Both the position numbers and the translations under genes were made by a program. DNA of 64,000 nt, from NCBI GenBank assembly GCA_964404285.1, contig CAYOJK010000002.1, forward strand, positions 274,795-338,794, written 5' to 3'. The stretch is from JBASEY01 sp964404285 (GTDB taxonomy: Bacteria > CSSED10-310). Positions 45,071 to 54,936 of this stretch are shown piece by piece; the first letter of the stretch is position 1; each line of letters begins with the position of its first letter. Below the pieces are notes generated by a model. That model saw only the letters and a list, made by a program, of their open reading frames with translations, made no database searches and was not told where the DNA came from.

Positions 45071-45828
45071 GCATATACATTATGGTGATGGATGGATTCA
45101 AAATTTTCCGATTCAACGCGATAATAATAAACTCCCTCAATTGCATCCAACTTATGAGCTATTTCCCTGACAATATCTTCTACAAACTTGGGATTATCGT
45201 GCGCTTGGTCCATCACAGCTTTCTCATCACTTCTTTTCAATATCGTATAAACCGGTGAGGAAGCTGATGACTCGACCATTTCAACAACATCTTCGATCCA
45301 AATGAGTTTGTCGCATTTAATCCTGACCGAAACTTCGCTTCTTTGATTATGAGCGCTTTTCCCTGGTGACAATTCTCTGGAGCAAGGACAAAGATTCATA
45401 ACCGTAACTTTAACATCCAGGTAAAAATGGGCACAATCGAATTCATCATGAGTTCCTTCGAAGCAACAAAGATACTCACGCAAGCCTTCTGCCTTACTAA
45501 CCGGCGCATCTTTATCGATAAAATATGGAAAACAAAGGGTTATATGAGCTGTTTTAGCTTTCAGGGCCTGTTTAATGGATATCAAAATATCATTTATTTT
45601 ACTGGGCGTAATTTTTGTCCGGCCCACTCTATTCAACACTTCTAAAAACCGGCTCATATGGGTTCCACGGAAATGATCGGGGAGCTGAACAAACATTTTA
45701 ATATTGGCGATGGTATGCTGCTTGCCATATTTTTTATCCATTACAACAATCGGGTAGGACAGATTAGTCACCCCGACTTTATCAATGGTTTTTCCATTTT
45801 CTATAACCTGTGATTGAATATCTATCAT
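45043..45828 (-). CDS. folE2: GTP cyclohydrolase FolE2 (type IB)
   Basis: This 261-residue enzyme forms 7,8-dihydroneopterin triphosphate from GTP, feeding folate or queuosine synthesis. FolE2 features are VGVTNLSYPIVV at the start, TVMNLCPCSRELSPGKSAHNQ with the metal-binding cysteine, and a C-terminal YYRVESENFESIHHHNVYA. The type IB enzyme can use metals other than zinc. It is preceded by queD with four bases between them, which points to the queuosine pathway. Confidence 0.94.
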   Translation of the reverse strand: MIDIQSQVIENGKTIDKVGVTNLSYPIVVMDKKYGKQHTIANIKMFVQLPDHFRGTHMSRFLEVLNRVGRTKITPSKINDILISIKQALKAKTAHITLCFPYFIDKDAPVSKAEGLREYLCCFEGTHDEFDCAHFYLDVKVTVMNLCPCSRELSPGKSAHNQRSEVSVRIKCDKLIWIEDVVEMVESSASSPVYTILKRSDEKAVMDQAHDNPKFVEDIVREIAHKLDAIEGVYYYRVESENFESIHHHNVYACIEKDCLK

Positions 45829-45832
45829 TTGC

Positions 45833-46219
45833 TCAATCCGATTCCCAATAAGTTACCGATGAACCTGTCGATTCCCATACTTTTACCCTGCTCACTGACA
45901 GTTGGGCATTGGCTGGATCATCCTTAACCAGTTGTTTGATAGTGTTAAAAATTGTTTGTGCAATCAATTCACACGATGGATTTTTGTGTCGAAACATCTC
46001 TAGATCATTTAAACAACTGTGATCAAAAGGTTTCAAAGCTATCTGTAGCATTTGCTTTGCTTCTCGAAAATCGATAGCCAGCCCTAAAGAATTCAAAGAA
46101 TCCATTTTCAGCGTTAATTCAACCCGCCAGTTATGACCATGCAGTTTTTCACAATTACCGTCGTATTCGACCAACCGATGAGCCGCGGCAAATTCTTTTT
46201 CAACTGTTATCTCAAACAT
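45833..46219 (-). CDS. queD: 6-carboxytetrahydropterin synthase QueD
   Basis: This 128-residue T-fold enzyme has zinc ligands in FAAAHRL and CEKLHGHNW (Cys plus two His), and a VWESTGSSVTYWE segment with the pterin-binding Glu. QueD converts dihydroneopterin triphosphate to 6-carboxytetrahydropterin on the way to queuosine; a sepiapterin-type role is less likely here. GGAGG precedes the ATG, and folE2 follows. Confidence 0.92.
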   Translation of the reverse strand: MFEITVEKEFAAAHRLVEYDGNCEKLHGHNWRVELTLKMDSLNSLGLAIDFREAKQMLQIALKPFDHSCLNDLEMFRHKNPSCELIAQTIFNTIKQLVKDDPANAQLSVSRVKVWESTGSSVTYWESD

Positions 46220-46313
46220 TTCTCAAACCTCCGCACAGTCATCCAATGTAGCTGAAAGCCAGTTCTGTCGCAAGATTGAAAAAGTGTCGTCAGCTTGGTA
46301 TTATCCGTTGGCT

Positions 46314-48077
46314 ATGAGCGCTCTTAGATATGACATGAAATCACAGTATAAAATATTCAAGCGGATTATGACTTTCGTATATCCTTACAAGGGCAGACTG
46401 ATATTGGGTATTTTACTAAGCGCATTATCAGGGATTTTTAGCTTCAGCCCGGTCCTAATGCTACAACAATTGCTCGACTATTTTATCGAAAAAAAAGATT
46501 CCATCCAGCCTAAGTATGTCTGTCTGTTTTGTGTGATTATTGTCCTGGTATATATCCTTAAAGGTGTTATCACCTATGCTCAACAGTATTTATTGGCTTT
46601 TGTCGGTCAGCGAGTCATTGAAGATGTAAGAAATTTGACTTTCGAATATGTCAGTAGCCTTCCTTTACGCTATTTCAAAGGCAAAAAAAGTGGTGAGTTG
46701 ATGTCACGAATCCTGAACGATATTTCTTTAATGGAAATGGCAGTGTCTCAGGCTATGGGGCGTTTGATTCTAAGTATCTTTTCATTTTTTCCACCCTTGA
46801 TAGCCGTTTTTTATATTTCGTGGCGAATGGCCTTTATCTCCCTGTTTATTTTACCCCTAACCCTTTATCCCATCATGAAATTTGCCCAAAAACTGAAATC
46901 TGTCTCTTCAATCGGCCAAAGCGAAATCGCCAAAATATCCTCAATTATGCATGAAACATTTTACGGCATCCAAATTGTCAAAGCTTTCAATATGGAAGAA
47001 TATGAGTTTGGACGATTTCGTAAATCCAACAAGGCTTATTATAATGAAATGATGCGCGCAGCTCGTGTATCAGCCCTGTCACCGGCATTGATGGAACTGA
47101 TAGGAGCCATAGCGGCTGCGGTTATCTTTGCCATGGGATTAAAGCAGGTAATCAATGGAACATTGAGCAGCGGTTATCTGTTCGCTTTTCTGACATCACT
47201 TTTTTTGATGTATGACCCTATCAAGAAAATATCCCGCTTGAGTTATGACATGAACCGGGCGGTAGCTGGAGCTGAACGTATATTTGAGTTGCTTGACACG
47301 CCTTCAGATTTGATCGAAACGGAACACCCTCATACTTTAAACGCAATCACCGGAAAAATATCGTTCGACAATGTTTCGTTTTCTTATGAGCCTAATCAAT
47401 CTGTTTTGCAAAACATCACGTTTGAGATAGTTCCGGGAGAGACGATAGCAATAGTGGGAGCTTCCGGTGTAGGAAAAAGTACCTTAGTAAATTTATTACC
47501 TAGGTTTTACGATCCAACCGAAGGCAGTATCCTTATTGATGGTGTCGATCTACGTGATTTATCGATAAAAGAGTTGAGAAGTTTTATAGGGATGGTGACC
47601 CAGGAGACCATCTTGTTCAATGATTCAATTCGATCCAACATCACATGTGGCCAGAAAGATGTCCCTGAAGAAGATATTGTATCAGCAGCTATATCTGCAT
47701 TTATTCATGAGTTCATTCAAGAGCTGCCTCATGGTTATGATACAGTAGTCGGAGAACGCGGTATCTCATTATCCGGCGGTCAACGTCAGCGAATATCGAT
47801 AGCGCGGGCTCTGCTGAAAAATCCGCCTATATTGATCTTGGATGAAGCCACATCATCTTTGGATTCGGAATCCGAACAATTAATACAGAAAGCGCTGGAC
47901 GAGTTGATTAGAAATCGAACAACCATTGTTATTGCTCATAGGTTATCAACTATCCGAAAAGCGAACAGAATTTTCGCTATGGAAGCTGGTAGGATAGCGG
48001 AAATCGGCACACACGAGGAATTGCTGGCGTTAAATGGCACATATCGCAAACTACACGATATGCAATTTCCTGATTAG
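46314..48077 (+). CDS. MsbA-like lipid A/multidrug ABC exporter
   Basis: This half-transporter of about 587 residues has a six-helix membrane domain (around 20-310) and an ATPase domain with Walker A GASGVGKST, signature LSGGQ, Walker B ILILDEATSSLD and the H-loop VIAHRLST. It resembles MsbA, which flips lipid A-core in the inner membrane and would feed the Lpt system at 20727-23635. A general drug or lipid exporter cannot be excluded. The N-terminus is uncertain: GTG 46284 and ATG 46314 and 46335 are in frame, none with a good ribosome-binding site. The gene converges on the DciA-like gene and overlaps it by four bases. Confidence 0.85.
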   Translation: MSALRYDMKSQYKIFKRIMTFVYPYKGRLILGILLSALSGIFSFSPVLMLQQLLDYFIEKKDSIQPKYVCLFCVIIVLVYILKGVITYAQQYLLAFVGQRVIEDVRNLTFEYVSSLPLRYFKGKKSGELMSRILNDISLMEMAVSQAMGRLILSIFSFFPPLIAVFYISWRMAFISLFILPLTLYPIMKFAQKLKSVSSIGQSEIAKISSIMHETFYGIQIVKAFNMEEYEFGRFRKSNKAYYNEMMRAARVSALSPALMELIGAIAAAVIFAMGLKQVINGTLSSGYLFAFLTSLFLMYDPIKKISRLSYDMNRAVAGAERIFELLDTPSDLIETEHPHTLNAITGKISFDNVSFSYEPNQSVLQNITFEIVPGETIAIVGASGVGKSTLVNLLPRFYDPTEGSILIDGVDLRDLSIKELRSFIGMVTQETILFNDSIRSNITCGQKDVPEEDIVSAAISAFIHEFIQELPHGYDTVVGERGISLSGGQRQRISIARALLKNPPILILDEATSSLDSESEQLIQKALDELIRNRTTIVIAHRLSTIRKANRIFAMEAGRIAEIGTHEELLALNGTYRKLHDMQFPD

Positions 48078-48535
48078 TCTTTTAAGTTAACCGTCCTGTA
48101 CCATTTCAGAAAAGCTTGTCTCAATTCATCTCCCATTTCAGAAGAACTCTCCAATAACTCAGCCGGAATACGGATCGAATCCAGATTTTTCACTTTTTTT
48201 ACGTCTTTTCTTTTTTGGTTCGTCAAATTAGTTATCAATGCATGGATGGTATATTCAGGGCAATTCAAACCCAATAGCATCTGATTGATACGTTCAAGGA
48301 TGATTTCAGATACCCTTTGAATTTCTTTTATCCATCGTTGATCATCAACATCAAGGACAAGTCTATCATCAGATGTACACGTTTTAATCTCAGTGTGCCC
48401 AGTGATGATCGGTCCTGCTGCTGTTTCCCAAAGCAGGCGGAGTAACGCCAGGCGGTTTTCCGGGTGTCGGGGTTGAGATGCCAGAATCTCCAAAATACAT
48501 CTCCGGATATCCATCTCCCCCGGCATATAACTCAT
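48074..48535 (-). CDS. DUF721/DciA-like protein
   Basis: This 153-residue protein has the DUF721 core LLRLLWETAAGPIITGHTEI, then DRLVLDVDDQRWIKEIQRVSEIILERINQML. DciA proteins load the DnaB helicase in many bacteria that lack DnaC. The match is to the fold pattern and is moderate, and the C-terminal 50 residues are not recognised. It overlaps the NtrC-type gene by four bases, so it is translated from the same message. Confidence 0.65.
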   Translation of the reverse strand: MSYMPGEMDIRRCILEILASQPRHPENRLALLRLLWETAAGPIITGHTEIKTCTSDDRLVLDVDDQRWIKEIQRVSEIILERINQMLLGLNCPEYTIHALITNLTNQKRKDVKKVKNLDSIRIPAELLESSSEMGDELRQAFLKWYRTVNLKD

Positions 48536-49956
48536 ACTAAATTATAATCCTTTATTTTATATTGTAGAGCTCGAACACTTATTCCCAGCAATTCAGCCGC
48601 TTTTCTTCTATGACCACCTACTGACTTCAACGTCTTTTCAATCAATTTTCGCTCGATTTCCATTATGGTCATTCCCGCTTCGATGCCATCGTCTTCACAC
48701 GGGATATCAGTTGAGCTTTCTGCCGGTTTTATTTCGTTTTCTTTTGGTTCAGTATCACTAACCAATTTATCTTCTTTATTCTGAACCAACTCTTGAAATG
48801 AATCTGTTGTCAACGTATCTGAATCAGCAAGAATTACAGCACGTTCCACCGCATTTCGCAGCTCCCGAACATTTCCCGGCCAATCATATTTCATTAAAAA
48901 ATGCATGGTTTCAGAAACCATTTTGATTTTTTCTTTATTATAGCGCATCGCAAATTCACGCAAGAAAGCCTGAGCCAACATGGGAATATCAGCAGGTCGC
49001 TCACGTAATGGTGGTATGACAATTGGAACCACATTCAACCGATAAAACAGGTCTTCCCTAAACTTACCCTGTTCGGTCAGCATTTTAATGTCTTTATTCG
49101 ACGCAGCCAATATTCTTACATCAACTGTCAGAAAAGACGATCCACCAATTCTATAAAAACCGCCGTCTTCAAGTACTCGAAGAAAACGAGATTGATTATC
49201 CAATGTCATTTCCGTTACTTCATCCAGGAAAATAGTCCCTTTATCCGCTTGCTCAAAACGCCCTTTCCGAGTAGACCTCGCCCCGGTAAAAGCCTCACGC
49301 TCATGGCCAAACAATTCATTTTCCAGTAGGGTTGGAGGTAAAGCAGCACAATTAACTACCACAAACTGTTTGTCCCTTCTTTCAGATCGTTCATGAAGAG
49401 CACGAGCTACAACTTCCTTACCGGTTCCACTTTCACCCAAAATCAAGACGATCGCATCCGTATTCGCCACCTTGTTTATTTTTTCATAAACAGCTTGAAT
49501 ATGTGGACTAGTTCCAACAACAATTGAATGATCATATTCCCGCACTTGTCTTTTTAGAATTCTATTTTCAATAATCAACTGACGTTTTTGACACAAATCG
49601 GCAACTATCTGACGCAATCGCTGGGCATCAACTGGTTTTATGATAAAATTCGCTGCGCCGTATTGTTTTGCGATCAAGGCTTTTTCACGTTCATTGTGGG
49701 CAGTGATAACCACTACATCCGTTTCCGGCTGGCGCTTTTTAATCCACTTCAGCAACTCAATACCGGATATCGCTCCCATTCTTTCGTCTGTCAGCACAAT
49801 ATCGTACAGAGAAGGATTTTGTTCCATCAATGAAATCGCCTGTTCCCCGCTGGCAGCAAGATCTATATGATAATTCTCATCCCATGGGTTGAGAATGTCG
49901 AAAAAAGCTCGTCTTACTTCTTTTTCATCGTCAACTATTAGGATTCGCCAATGCAT
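48532..49956 (-). CDS. sigma-54-dependent response regulator (NtrC/AtoC type)
   Basis: This 474-residue protein has a receiver domain with phosphoacceptor D57 (VLTDERMG) and K in FIIKPVD. An AAA+ domain follows, with Walker A GESGTGKE, Walker B GTIFLDEVTEM and arginine finger RLNVVPIVIPPLRERPADI. A Fis-type HTH (EIERKLIEKTLKSVGGHRRKAAELLGIS) lies at the end. The loop that contacts sigma-54 reads EAFTGA, with Glu in place of the first Gly of GAFTGA; the rest is intact. No histidine kinase gene is adjacent. It would activate RpoN-dependent promoters. Confidence 0.92.
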   Translation of the reverse strand: MHWRILIVDDEKEVRRAFFDILNPWDENYHIDLAASGEQAISLMEQNPSLYDIVLTDERMGAISGIELLKWIKKRQPETDVVVITAHNEREKALIAKQYGAANFIIKPVDAQRLRQIVADLCQKRQLIIENRILKRQVREYDHSIVVGTSPHIQAVYEKINKVANTDAIVLILGESGTGKEVVARALHERSERRDKQFVVVNCAALPPTLLENELFGHEREAFTGARSTRKGRFEQADKGTIFLDEVTEMTLDNQSRFLRVLEDGGFYRIGGSSFLTVDVRILAASNKDIKMLTEQGKFREDLFYRLNVVPIVIPPLRERPADIPMLAQAFLREFAMRYNKEKIKMVSETMHFLMKYDWPGNVRELRNAVERAVILADSDTLTTDSFQELVQNKEDKLVSDTEPKENEIKPAESSTDIPCEDDGIEAGMTIMEIERKLIEKTLKSVGGHRRKAAELLGISVRALQYKIKDYNLV

Positions 49957-50066
49957 ATCGAGTTTCCTGTTATATTTTGTTAATATTCTCTTGAACCGAG
50001 TTTTACGTTAACATCACCATGTCATGGTCACTATCATAAAGAAAATAGGAATTAAAGACAAGCATT

Positions 50067-51158
50067 ATGAATGAAGAAGATAATAAGCTCATTATTATTG
50101 AAGCTCCCGGGCGAATCTGTTTACTTGGAGAACATCAAGATTATTTAGGTTTAGATGTTATATCCGGAGCAATGAACCTCAAAGTCAAACTGACTGCTCA
50201 GCCTACCAAAAATGATGCGATTCTTAATGTTGAATTACAGCAAACGAAGCAAACCAGGTGTATCGACACCTCCAAAGTCGGCCCCCTTCGTCCTCGCGAT
50301 TACCTCCAAAGCGGCGTGAACTGCATGTTGTCGAAAGGTTTCTTTTTCAAGCGAGGATATACTATTTCAATCGATGGGGACTTACCAATCGGTAAAGGTG
50401 TCTCCAGTTCATCAGCCCTTTGTGTCGCTTGGATCAAATTATTAGCGGCTATTTCGGAAAACCCTCGTGATCTGACTGCTGAGCAGGTCGCATTATTAGC
50501 GTATGAAACAGAAGTGACTCGTTTTAATGAGCCTGGTGGAATGCAAGATCACCTTGCCTCTGCTTTAGGAGGACTATTGTATCTTGGTTTTAATGGCAAT
50601 CCCACAAAACCACCCTCGATCGACAAACTTAAACCCATGCCTGATGGGCTGTTATTAGTTGATTCCGGCCAACTCAAAGATACAATCGGCATGATTTCTA
50701 GAATAAGAACCGCTGTTGAGGACCAGTTTAAAAAGCTCTGTAAAGACTGCTGTCAAAACTTATCTGACGTGTCCATCGATCAGCTTTTTCCCGGTAAAGA
50801 ACCATCATCATCGTTCAAAGAATTATTCGGAACTCTTCTTAACCGTGATATCACGCGCTTTGCCTATCAAAACTGGCCTTCTGATCCCGATCGCCTCCCC
50901 CGCTTTTTAGCTCCACTGATCAATACACATCATCATTATTTATCCGAACTGATCCGGTCGTCTTCCGATACCATCGATCAATGTATCACTTGGTGTCGAA
51001 AAAATGGCGCTCTTGCTGGAAAAGTAATCGGGTCGGGAGGTGGTGGCTGTCTATTGATTTACGCACCGGAAAATGCGACAGAATTAAATAGGAAGCTTAC
51101 AAATCGGGGATACCGGGTTTGGGATGTGGAATTAGGTTCTGGTGTTACCATCTTGTGA
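50067..51158 (+). CDS. galactokinase-like GHMP sugar kinase
   Basis: This 363-residue kinase opens with APGRICLLGEHQDYLGLDV, a variant of the galactokinase signature GRVNLIGEHTDY. The GHMP ATP-binding motif PIGKGVSSSSALC and the C-terminal VIGSGGGGCLLIY are present. The sugar is not certain; galactose or a related aldose is likely from the signature. No other galactose-pathway genes are nearby. It is divergent from the NtrC-type gene and ends at an AT-rich terminator. Confidence 0.8.
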   Translation: MNEEDNKLIIIEAPGRICLLGEHQDYLGLDVISGAMNLKVKLTAQPTKNDAILNVELQQTKQTRCIDTSKVGPLRPRDYLQSGVNCMLSKGFFFKRGYTISIDGDLPIGKGVSSSSALCVAWIKLLAAISENPRDLTAEQVALLAYETEVTRFNEPGGMQDHLASALGGLLYLGFNGNPTKPPSIDKLKPMPDGLLLVDSGQLKDTIGMISRIRTAVEDQFKKLCKDCCQNLSDVSIDQLFPGKEPSSSFKELFGTLLNRDITRFAYQNWPSDPDRLPRFLAPLINTHHHYLSELIRSSSDTIDQCITWCRKNGALAGKVIGSGGGGCLLIYAPENATELNRKLTNRGYRVWDVELGSGVTIL

Positions 51159-51161
51159 TCA

Positions 51162-51191
51162 AAAGATGTCCTCATCAGATGACATTTTTCA
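51162..51191 (+). terminator. AT-rich terminator after the galactokinase-like gene
   Basis: AAAGATGTC pairs with GACATTTTT (one G-T pair) around a ten-base loop, just after the stop codon. Confidence 0.5.
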
Positions 51192-51346
51192 CTAAAGTCA
51201 TACTCAGTTGCGACATCTATATTGTTAACTATCTGATTTGATTGTTATTTTAATCGTTTCTAACTCTTGGCATGACGCTTGCTAAATTGAATGGTTGTGG
51301 TAGCTGATCCGGAAAGATCCGGTAGTAAACCAGATGGAGGTGCACG

Positions 51347-52813
51347 ATGAAAAAACTAATAATTGTTTTAAGTGTTGTCGCGGGAATAATGATTGTGCCC
51401 AAAATATCTGCTGATTCGTTTAGTATGTATTTTGGCAATGGCGCTTGGAATTTCAATATGTCTTTTGGGCGCTACGACTACTATAATCGTTATTCACCAG
51501 GGTTTTATGAATCCGGTACGATGGATTTCCATGCTGCTCTAGCGCCATATGGTTCATGGCAGTACATGGCTGAATTCAAGGAATTAGTTTGGATTCCGTT
51601 TGTTCCGGTAGGGTGGCGCCCCTATTCCTTTGGCGCATGGAGCTATACATCCTATGGTTGGACTTGGACAGCTTATGAGCCATGGGGTTGGATCCCTCAT
51701 CATTACGGTAACTGGCTCTTTCATCCCGGTTTTGGATGGGTTTGGATTCCCGGTTATACCTGGGCTCCTGCTCATGTGACTTGGGGCTTTTTCAATGGTT
51801 ATTACGGTTGGGCGCCTAAACCACCTAGCTATAACGCCTATTATCGCAGCGGTCACCGATACGGCGGTTATCGACAAAGCCGAGGTCACCACTGGTATTC
51901 GCATTCTTCCCAACAAAGGAGTTATGGCGCCGGTAGCAGTAGGTCTAATACTGATACATTTGACCAGCATGAATGGATACCTAATGAGGCTTGGGTGATT
52001 GTCTCCGGCGCCCAATTTATGCATGACAACATTGCTGAAGTCGCAATCAAACCTGATAACAATATGCAAATATTTTCGAATCGATCCTTCAAATTGCAAA
52101 ATGATGCCCCTGTCAAATCAGCTATTGAACGAGATACTCGTCGATCCGTTGCTATCACTCAAATTGATGAGATCACCAAGACTATAGACGGTAATCAAAT
52201 CAAGATAGTGCGTCCTCAGAAAATGAATGCCGACAGATCCAGAAAAATTGGTAATGTTTACCAGAGTTTTTCACCTGAAGCTATCCAGCATTCCCGGTCC
52301 TTCCAGCCGGCCCCGGCAGGGCCTGATCCTACCCTTCAAGTCCCATCGACTCCTCAAAGAGACCTTGATCAGCGCAAACCCGAACAACCACTACAACCGT
52401 CTGCTCCCAATCGATATACTCCGCCCGCAACCAATCGACCCATTCAGCCAAACCAAAACATACAACAGCCCTATTCACCGCCTCACATAACACAACCCCA
52501 GCGAATGCAACCACAACCAAAAGCGCCTCAACAGCCCAAACCTACTCCACAGATAAAAACGCCACCGCAGCCAAAATCGCCACCCGATCGTCAACAGAGA
52601 CCACCGCAACAAAATGTGAATCCGACCCCTGCACGGCCAAACCCACCTGGGAAACGAATAGAACCACCTGGAAAACAAAAGGCTCCACCAAACAATCAAC
52701 CACCGAAAAAGCAACCGAAAGACAAAGTGAAAACAAAGCCTCAACCGGTTCAAGATGACGCTTTAAATTCAGATTCTCAAGAAAAGAAATCCGGAGCTTT
52801 AAACAAAAACTAA
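51347..52813 (+). CDS. DUF6600-like secreted protein with Pro/Gln-rich C-terminus
   Basis: This 488-residue protein has an N-terminal signal sequence (KLIIVLSVVAGIMIVPKISA). A Trp- and Tyr-rich domain follows (around 55-150) with repeats of the DUF6600 type: YGSWQYMAEFKELVWIP, VGWRPYSFGAWSYTSYGW, PWGWIPHHYGNW and GFGWVWIPGYTWAPAHV. A middle segment of unclear fold follows. The last 170 residues are very rich in Pro, Gln and Lys. DUF6600 proteins are envelope proteins of unknown function. GGAGG precedes the ATG, and a strong terminator follows. Confidence 0.75.
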   Translation: MKKLIIVLSVVAGIMIVPKISADSFSMYFGNGAWNFNMSFGRYDYYNRYSPGFYESGTMDFHAALAPYGSWQYMAEFKELVWIPFVPVGWRPYSFGAWSYTSYGWTWTAYEPWGWIPHHYGNWLFHPGFGWVWIPGYTWAPAHVTWGFFNGYYGWAPKPPSYNAYYRSGHRYGGYRQSRGHHWYSHSSQQRSYGAGSSRSNTDTFDQHEWIPNEAWVIVSGAQFMHDNIAEVAIKPDNNMQIFSNRSFKLQNDAPVKSAIERDTRRSVAITQIDEITKTIDGNQIKIVRPQKMNADRSRKIGNVYQSFSPEAIQHSRSFQPAPAGPDPTLQVPSTPQRDLDQRKPEQPLQPSAPNRYTPPATNRPIQPNQNIQQPYSPPHITQPQRMQPQPKAPQQPKPTPQIKTPPQPKSPPDRQQRPPQQNVNPTPARPNPPGKRIEPPGKQKAPPNNQPPKKQPKDKVKTKPQPVQDDALNSDSQEKKSGALNKN

Positions 52814-52860
52814 ATCTTTGGCAAGACTGCCGAAGAATATAAGAACTCTTCTCCAGCAAA

Positions 52861-52903
52861 GCTCACCACCTTTGAATTGAAGGTGGTGAGCAGTTTTTTT
52901 TTT
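52861..52903 (+). terminator. strong intrinsic terminator after the DUF6600 gene
   Basis: GCTCACCACCTT pairs with AAGGTGGTGAGC (12 pairs, seven-base loop), followed by ten T. It separates the gene from the convergent DUF362 gene. Confidence 0.92.
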
Positions 52904-52936
52904 AAAATTTTTGGTTTTATCAAGGTGAAGCGATTT

Positions 52937-54031
52937 TTATTCGGGATAGCTGGTAAAAAGGCGTCCCCACTTATTTTCGCGGAAGATTTTATTCATCAAG
53001 GGCCTGCCTTTCAGTGGCCACCAAATCTTGTCATGATAGAAGAAAGAACCGAAAACAAAAAGATAGACTAAGGGAGTATGGAAAAACAGTTTTTGCAATG
53101 GTTTTAAGGGGCCAAACCACATAAAATCCCCGACTTTACTGGCCATATTATCACCGACCGTGAATTTGAAATTCACATTCGATATATCTTCGCCAATGAT
53201 ATTGATATGCGCTGGATCACCGACTCCAAGGCCTTTTTCATGAGCCATTCGAATACAATCGACATCTTTAAGCGGATCGAATCCCATCAATTTGGCAGAA
53301 ATTGCATCTATAGCAACCGAATCTTCAGATGCGAGCATATAGTCTTTTTCAACGGGAATCATGGTTCTGGGTCCAGGACCGTTGCCGCACATAGTACCAT
53401 CCATCACAGTAAAAATACCTGTGTGGATTTCTTTCTGAATCATCAGCAGATCAACCAGAGTTTCATGGATAACGCTATGGGTATAATGCCTTCGTGTATT
53501 TAAAAGACCTCCGAACGCATTTTTCATCGCCCCAGTCATATTAGTGTAAATATGACATTTAACGGTGGGAAGATGAATAATCGAGCGGCCATGAAAATAT
53601 TCGGGGATCATTATTCCATTTGGAAAAATCTTGTGCAGAACCAAGGTTTCGCCTTTGGGCTTATAAACAGACCATTTTATATCTTCTTCTAAGAAGTTAT
53701 ATAGGATCGGTATGTCATATTTTTTAAAAATCGGAACGTATCTATTTAATTTTTCGCCCTTATACGTATTTGTAACAACCGTATTGTTTTGAACTGCCGA
53801 AATTTCTTTATAGTTATTTTCTTGAAGACACTGAATAGTCGCTTCCAATTGCCATGGCGTCGTATTGGCTGATAAGAACGGGAAATGCCAGGAGATATTA
53901 TCCTTCAGGATCACTCCCTTATCTTGAGGTAAATGCTCAAGGAGACCAGCATCGATCATCATTTTTTTCGTGTCTTCAACCACGGTTTCAGGCCTGGTTT
54001 TAATAACTGCAACCGTTGCTTTCTTTGTCAT
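52937..54031 (-). CDS. DUF362 domain-containing protein
   Basis: This 364-residue protein has the DUF362 pattern: VILKDNISWHFPF near the start, IIHLPTVKCHIYTNMTGAMKNAFGG in the middle, and FTVMDGTMCGNGPGP and SEDSVAIDAISAKLMGFDP later. Some DUF362 proteins carry ferredoxin clusters, but no CxxCxxC motif is present here. The biochemical role is unknown. GGAGGG precedes the ATG. Confidence 0.85.
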   Translation of the reverse strand: MTKKATVAVIKTRPETVVEDTKKMMIDAGLLEHLPQDKGVILKDNISWHFPFLSANTTPWQLEATIQCLQENNYKEISAVQNNTVVTNTYKGEKLNRYVPIFKKYDIPILYNFLEEDIKWSVYKPKGETLVLHKIFPNGIMIPEYFHGRSIIHLPTVKCHIYTNMTGAMKNAFGGLLNTRRHYTHSVIHETLVDLLMIQKEIHTGIFTVMDGTMCGNGPGPRTMIPVEKDYMLASEDSVAIDAISAKLMGFDPLKDVDCIRMAHEKGLGVGDPAHINIIGEDISNVNFKFTVGDNMASKVGDFMWFGPLKPLQKLFFHTPLVYLFVFGSFFYHDKIWWPLKGRPLMNKIFRENKWGRLFTSYPE

Positions 54032-54093
54032 TTATAAACCCTCCAAAAAAAACACACACACAATTTTGAACCTAACTGAGTTAAGCGTTTTTA

Positions 54094-54936
54094 TCAACTT
54101 TCTTTTGTATGAAGCATTTTGATAATTGCCTCCGTTAATGCTTGATATAGCCCCACTAAATCTGGAAAACGTGTCTTGAGCTCCTGTATATGAGTTTCAA
54201 GTGTCGCCCAGTCACCTCTCGCGGCGGGACCGGAAATTGCTTTTCGAGGTTCATTTACGGTCAAATTCTGCCTGACGCTGTCCAATAATGCATTCAATAT
54301 TATACGAGCTGACTGTTTTTCCATACCGATGGATTCAAAAATTTCCAATGCAATACTATGCAATACAACAGGGAAATTAGAAGCAAATACAGCGGCAGCA
54401 TGATATAATATTTTTTCTTCCGCAGGAATTCTTATAGGGATACCTTTGAATCGCTCAACCAAAATAGACAAATCTCTCTGTGCTTCCTCAACGCCATCTA
54501 TAGAAAATCCAATACCGTCTAGACTGCGTGCATCTAGAGGGTTTTGAGGAAAAGCCATCAATGGATGAATAGAGCCTGAAATCACCTTGTAGTCGCGCTT
54601 AATCGCTGCGGAATCCCAAATATGAAAACCGTTGGGATGTGCAAGTAGCGATCCGGCGCTGATCAGTTTTTTCGACAGAAGCTGATAAGTTACAGCATCT
54701 ATTTCTCTGTCTGGGACAGCGATGATCACCACGGAACACGTCTCAAGATCTTTTTCTTTCATAGACGGCATTATAGGTAAAAGTTGACTGAGACGCTCCT
54801 GTGCTTTGGGATCATTATCTAAAACCACAGCTATCTTTAGACCGACTTTTTGTCCCTGATAAGCCAGAACAGAACCTACTCGTCCCATTCCGACAATGCC
54901 AATATTACCCTCTATTCTATTTTTCTCGGCATTCAT
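54094..54936 (-). CDS. Rossmann-fold DUF2520 oxidoreductase-like protein
   Basis: This 280-residue protein has a Rossmann nucleotide-binding start (IGIVGMGRVGSVLAYQGQKVG), VVIIAVPDREIDAV and SGSIHPLMAFPQ. The C-terminal helical DUF2520 domain (YHAAAVFASNFPVVLHSIA, GPAARGDWATLETHI) resembles that of pantothenate/ketopantoate-type and ProC-like reductases. Its substrate is unknown. GGGAG precedes the ATG. Confidence 0.85.
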   Translation of the reverse strand: MNAEKNRIEGNIGIVGMGRVGSVLAYQGQKVGLKIAVVLDNDPKAQERLSQLLPIMPSMKEKDLETCSVVIIAVPDREIDAVTYQLLSKKLISAGSLLAHPNGFHIWDSAAIKRDYKVISGSIHPLMAFPQNPLDARSLDGIGFSIDGVEEAQRDLSILVERFKGIPIRIPAEEKILYHAAAVFASNFPVVLHSIALEIFESIGMEKQSARIILNALLDSVRQNLTVNEPRKAISGPAARGDWATLETHIQELKTRFPDLVGLYQALTEAIIKMLHTKES

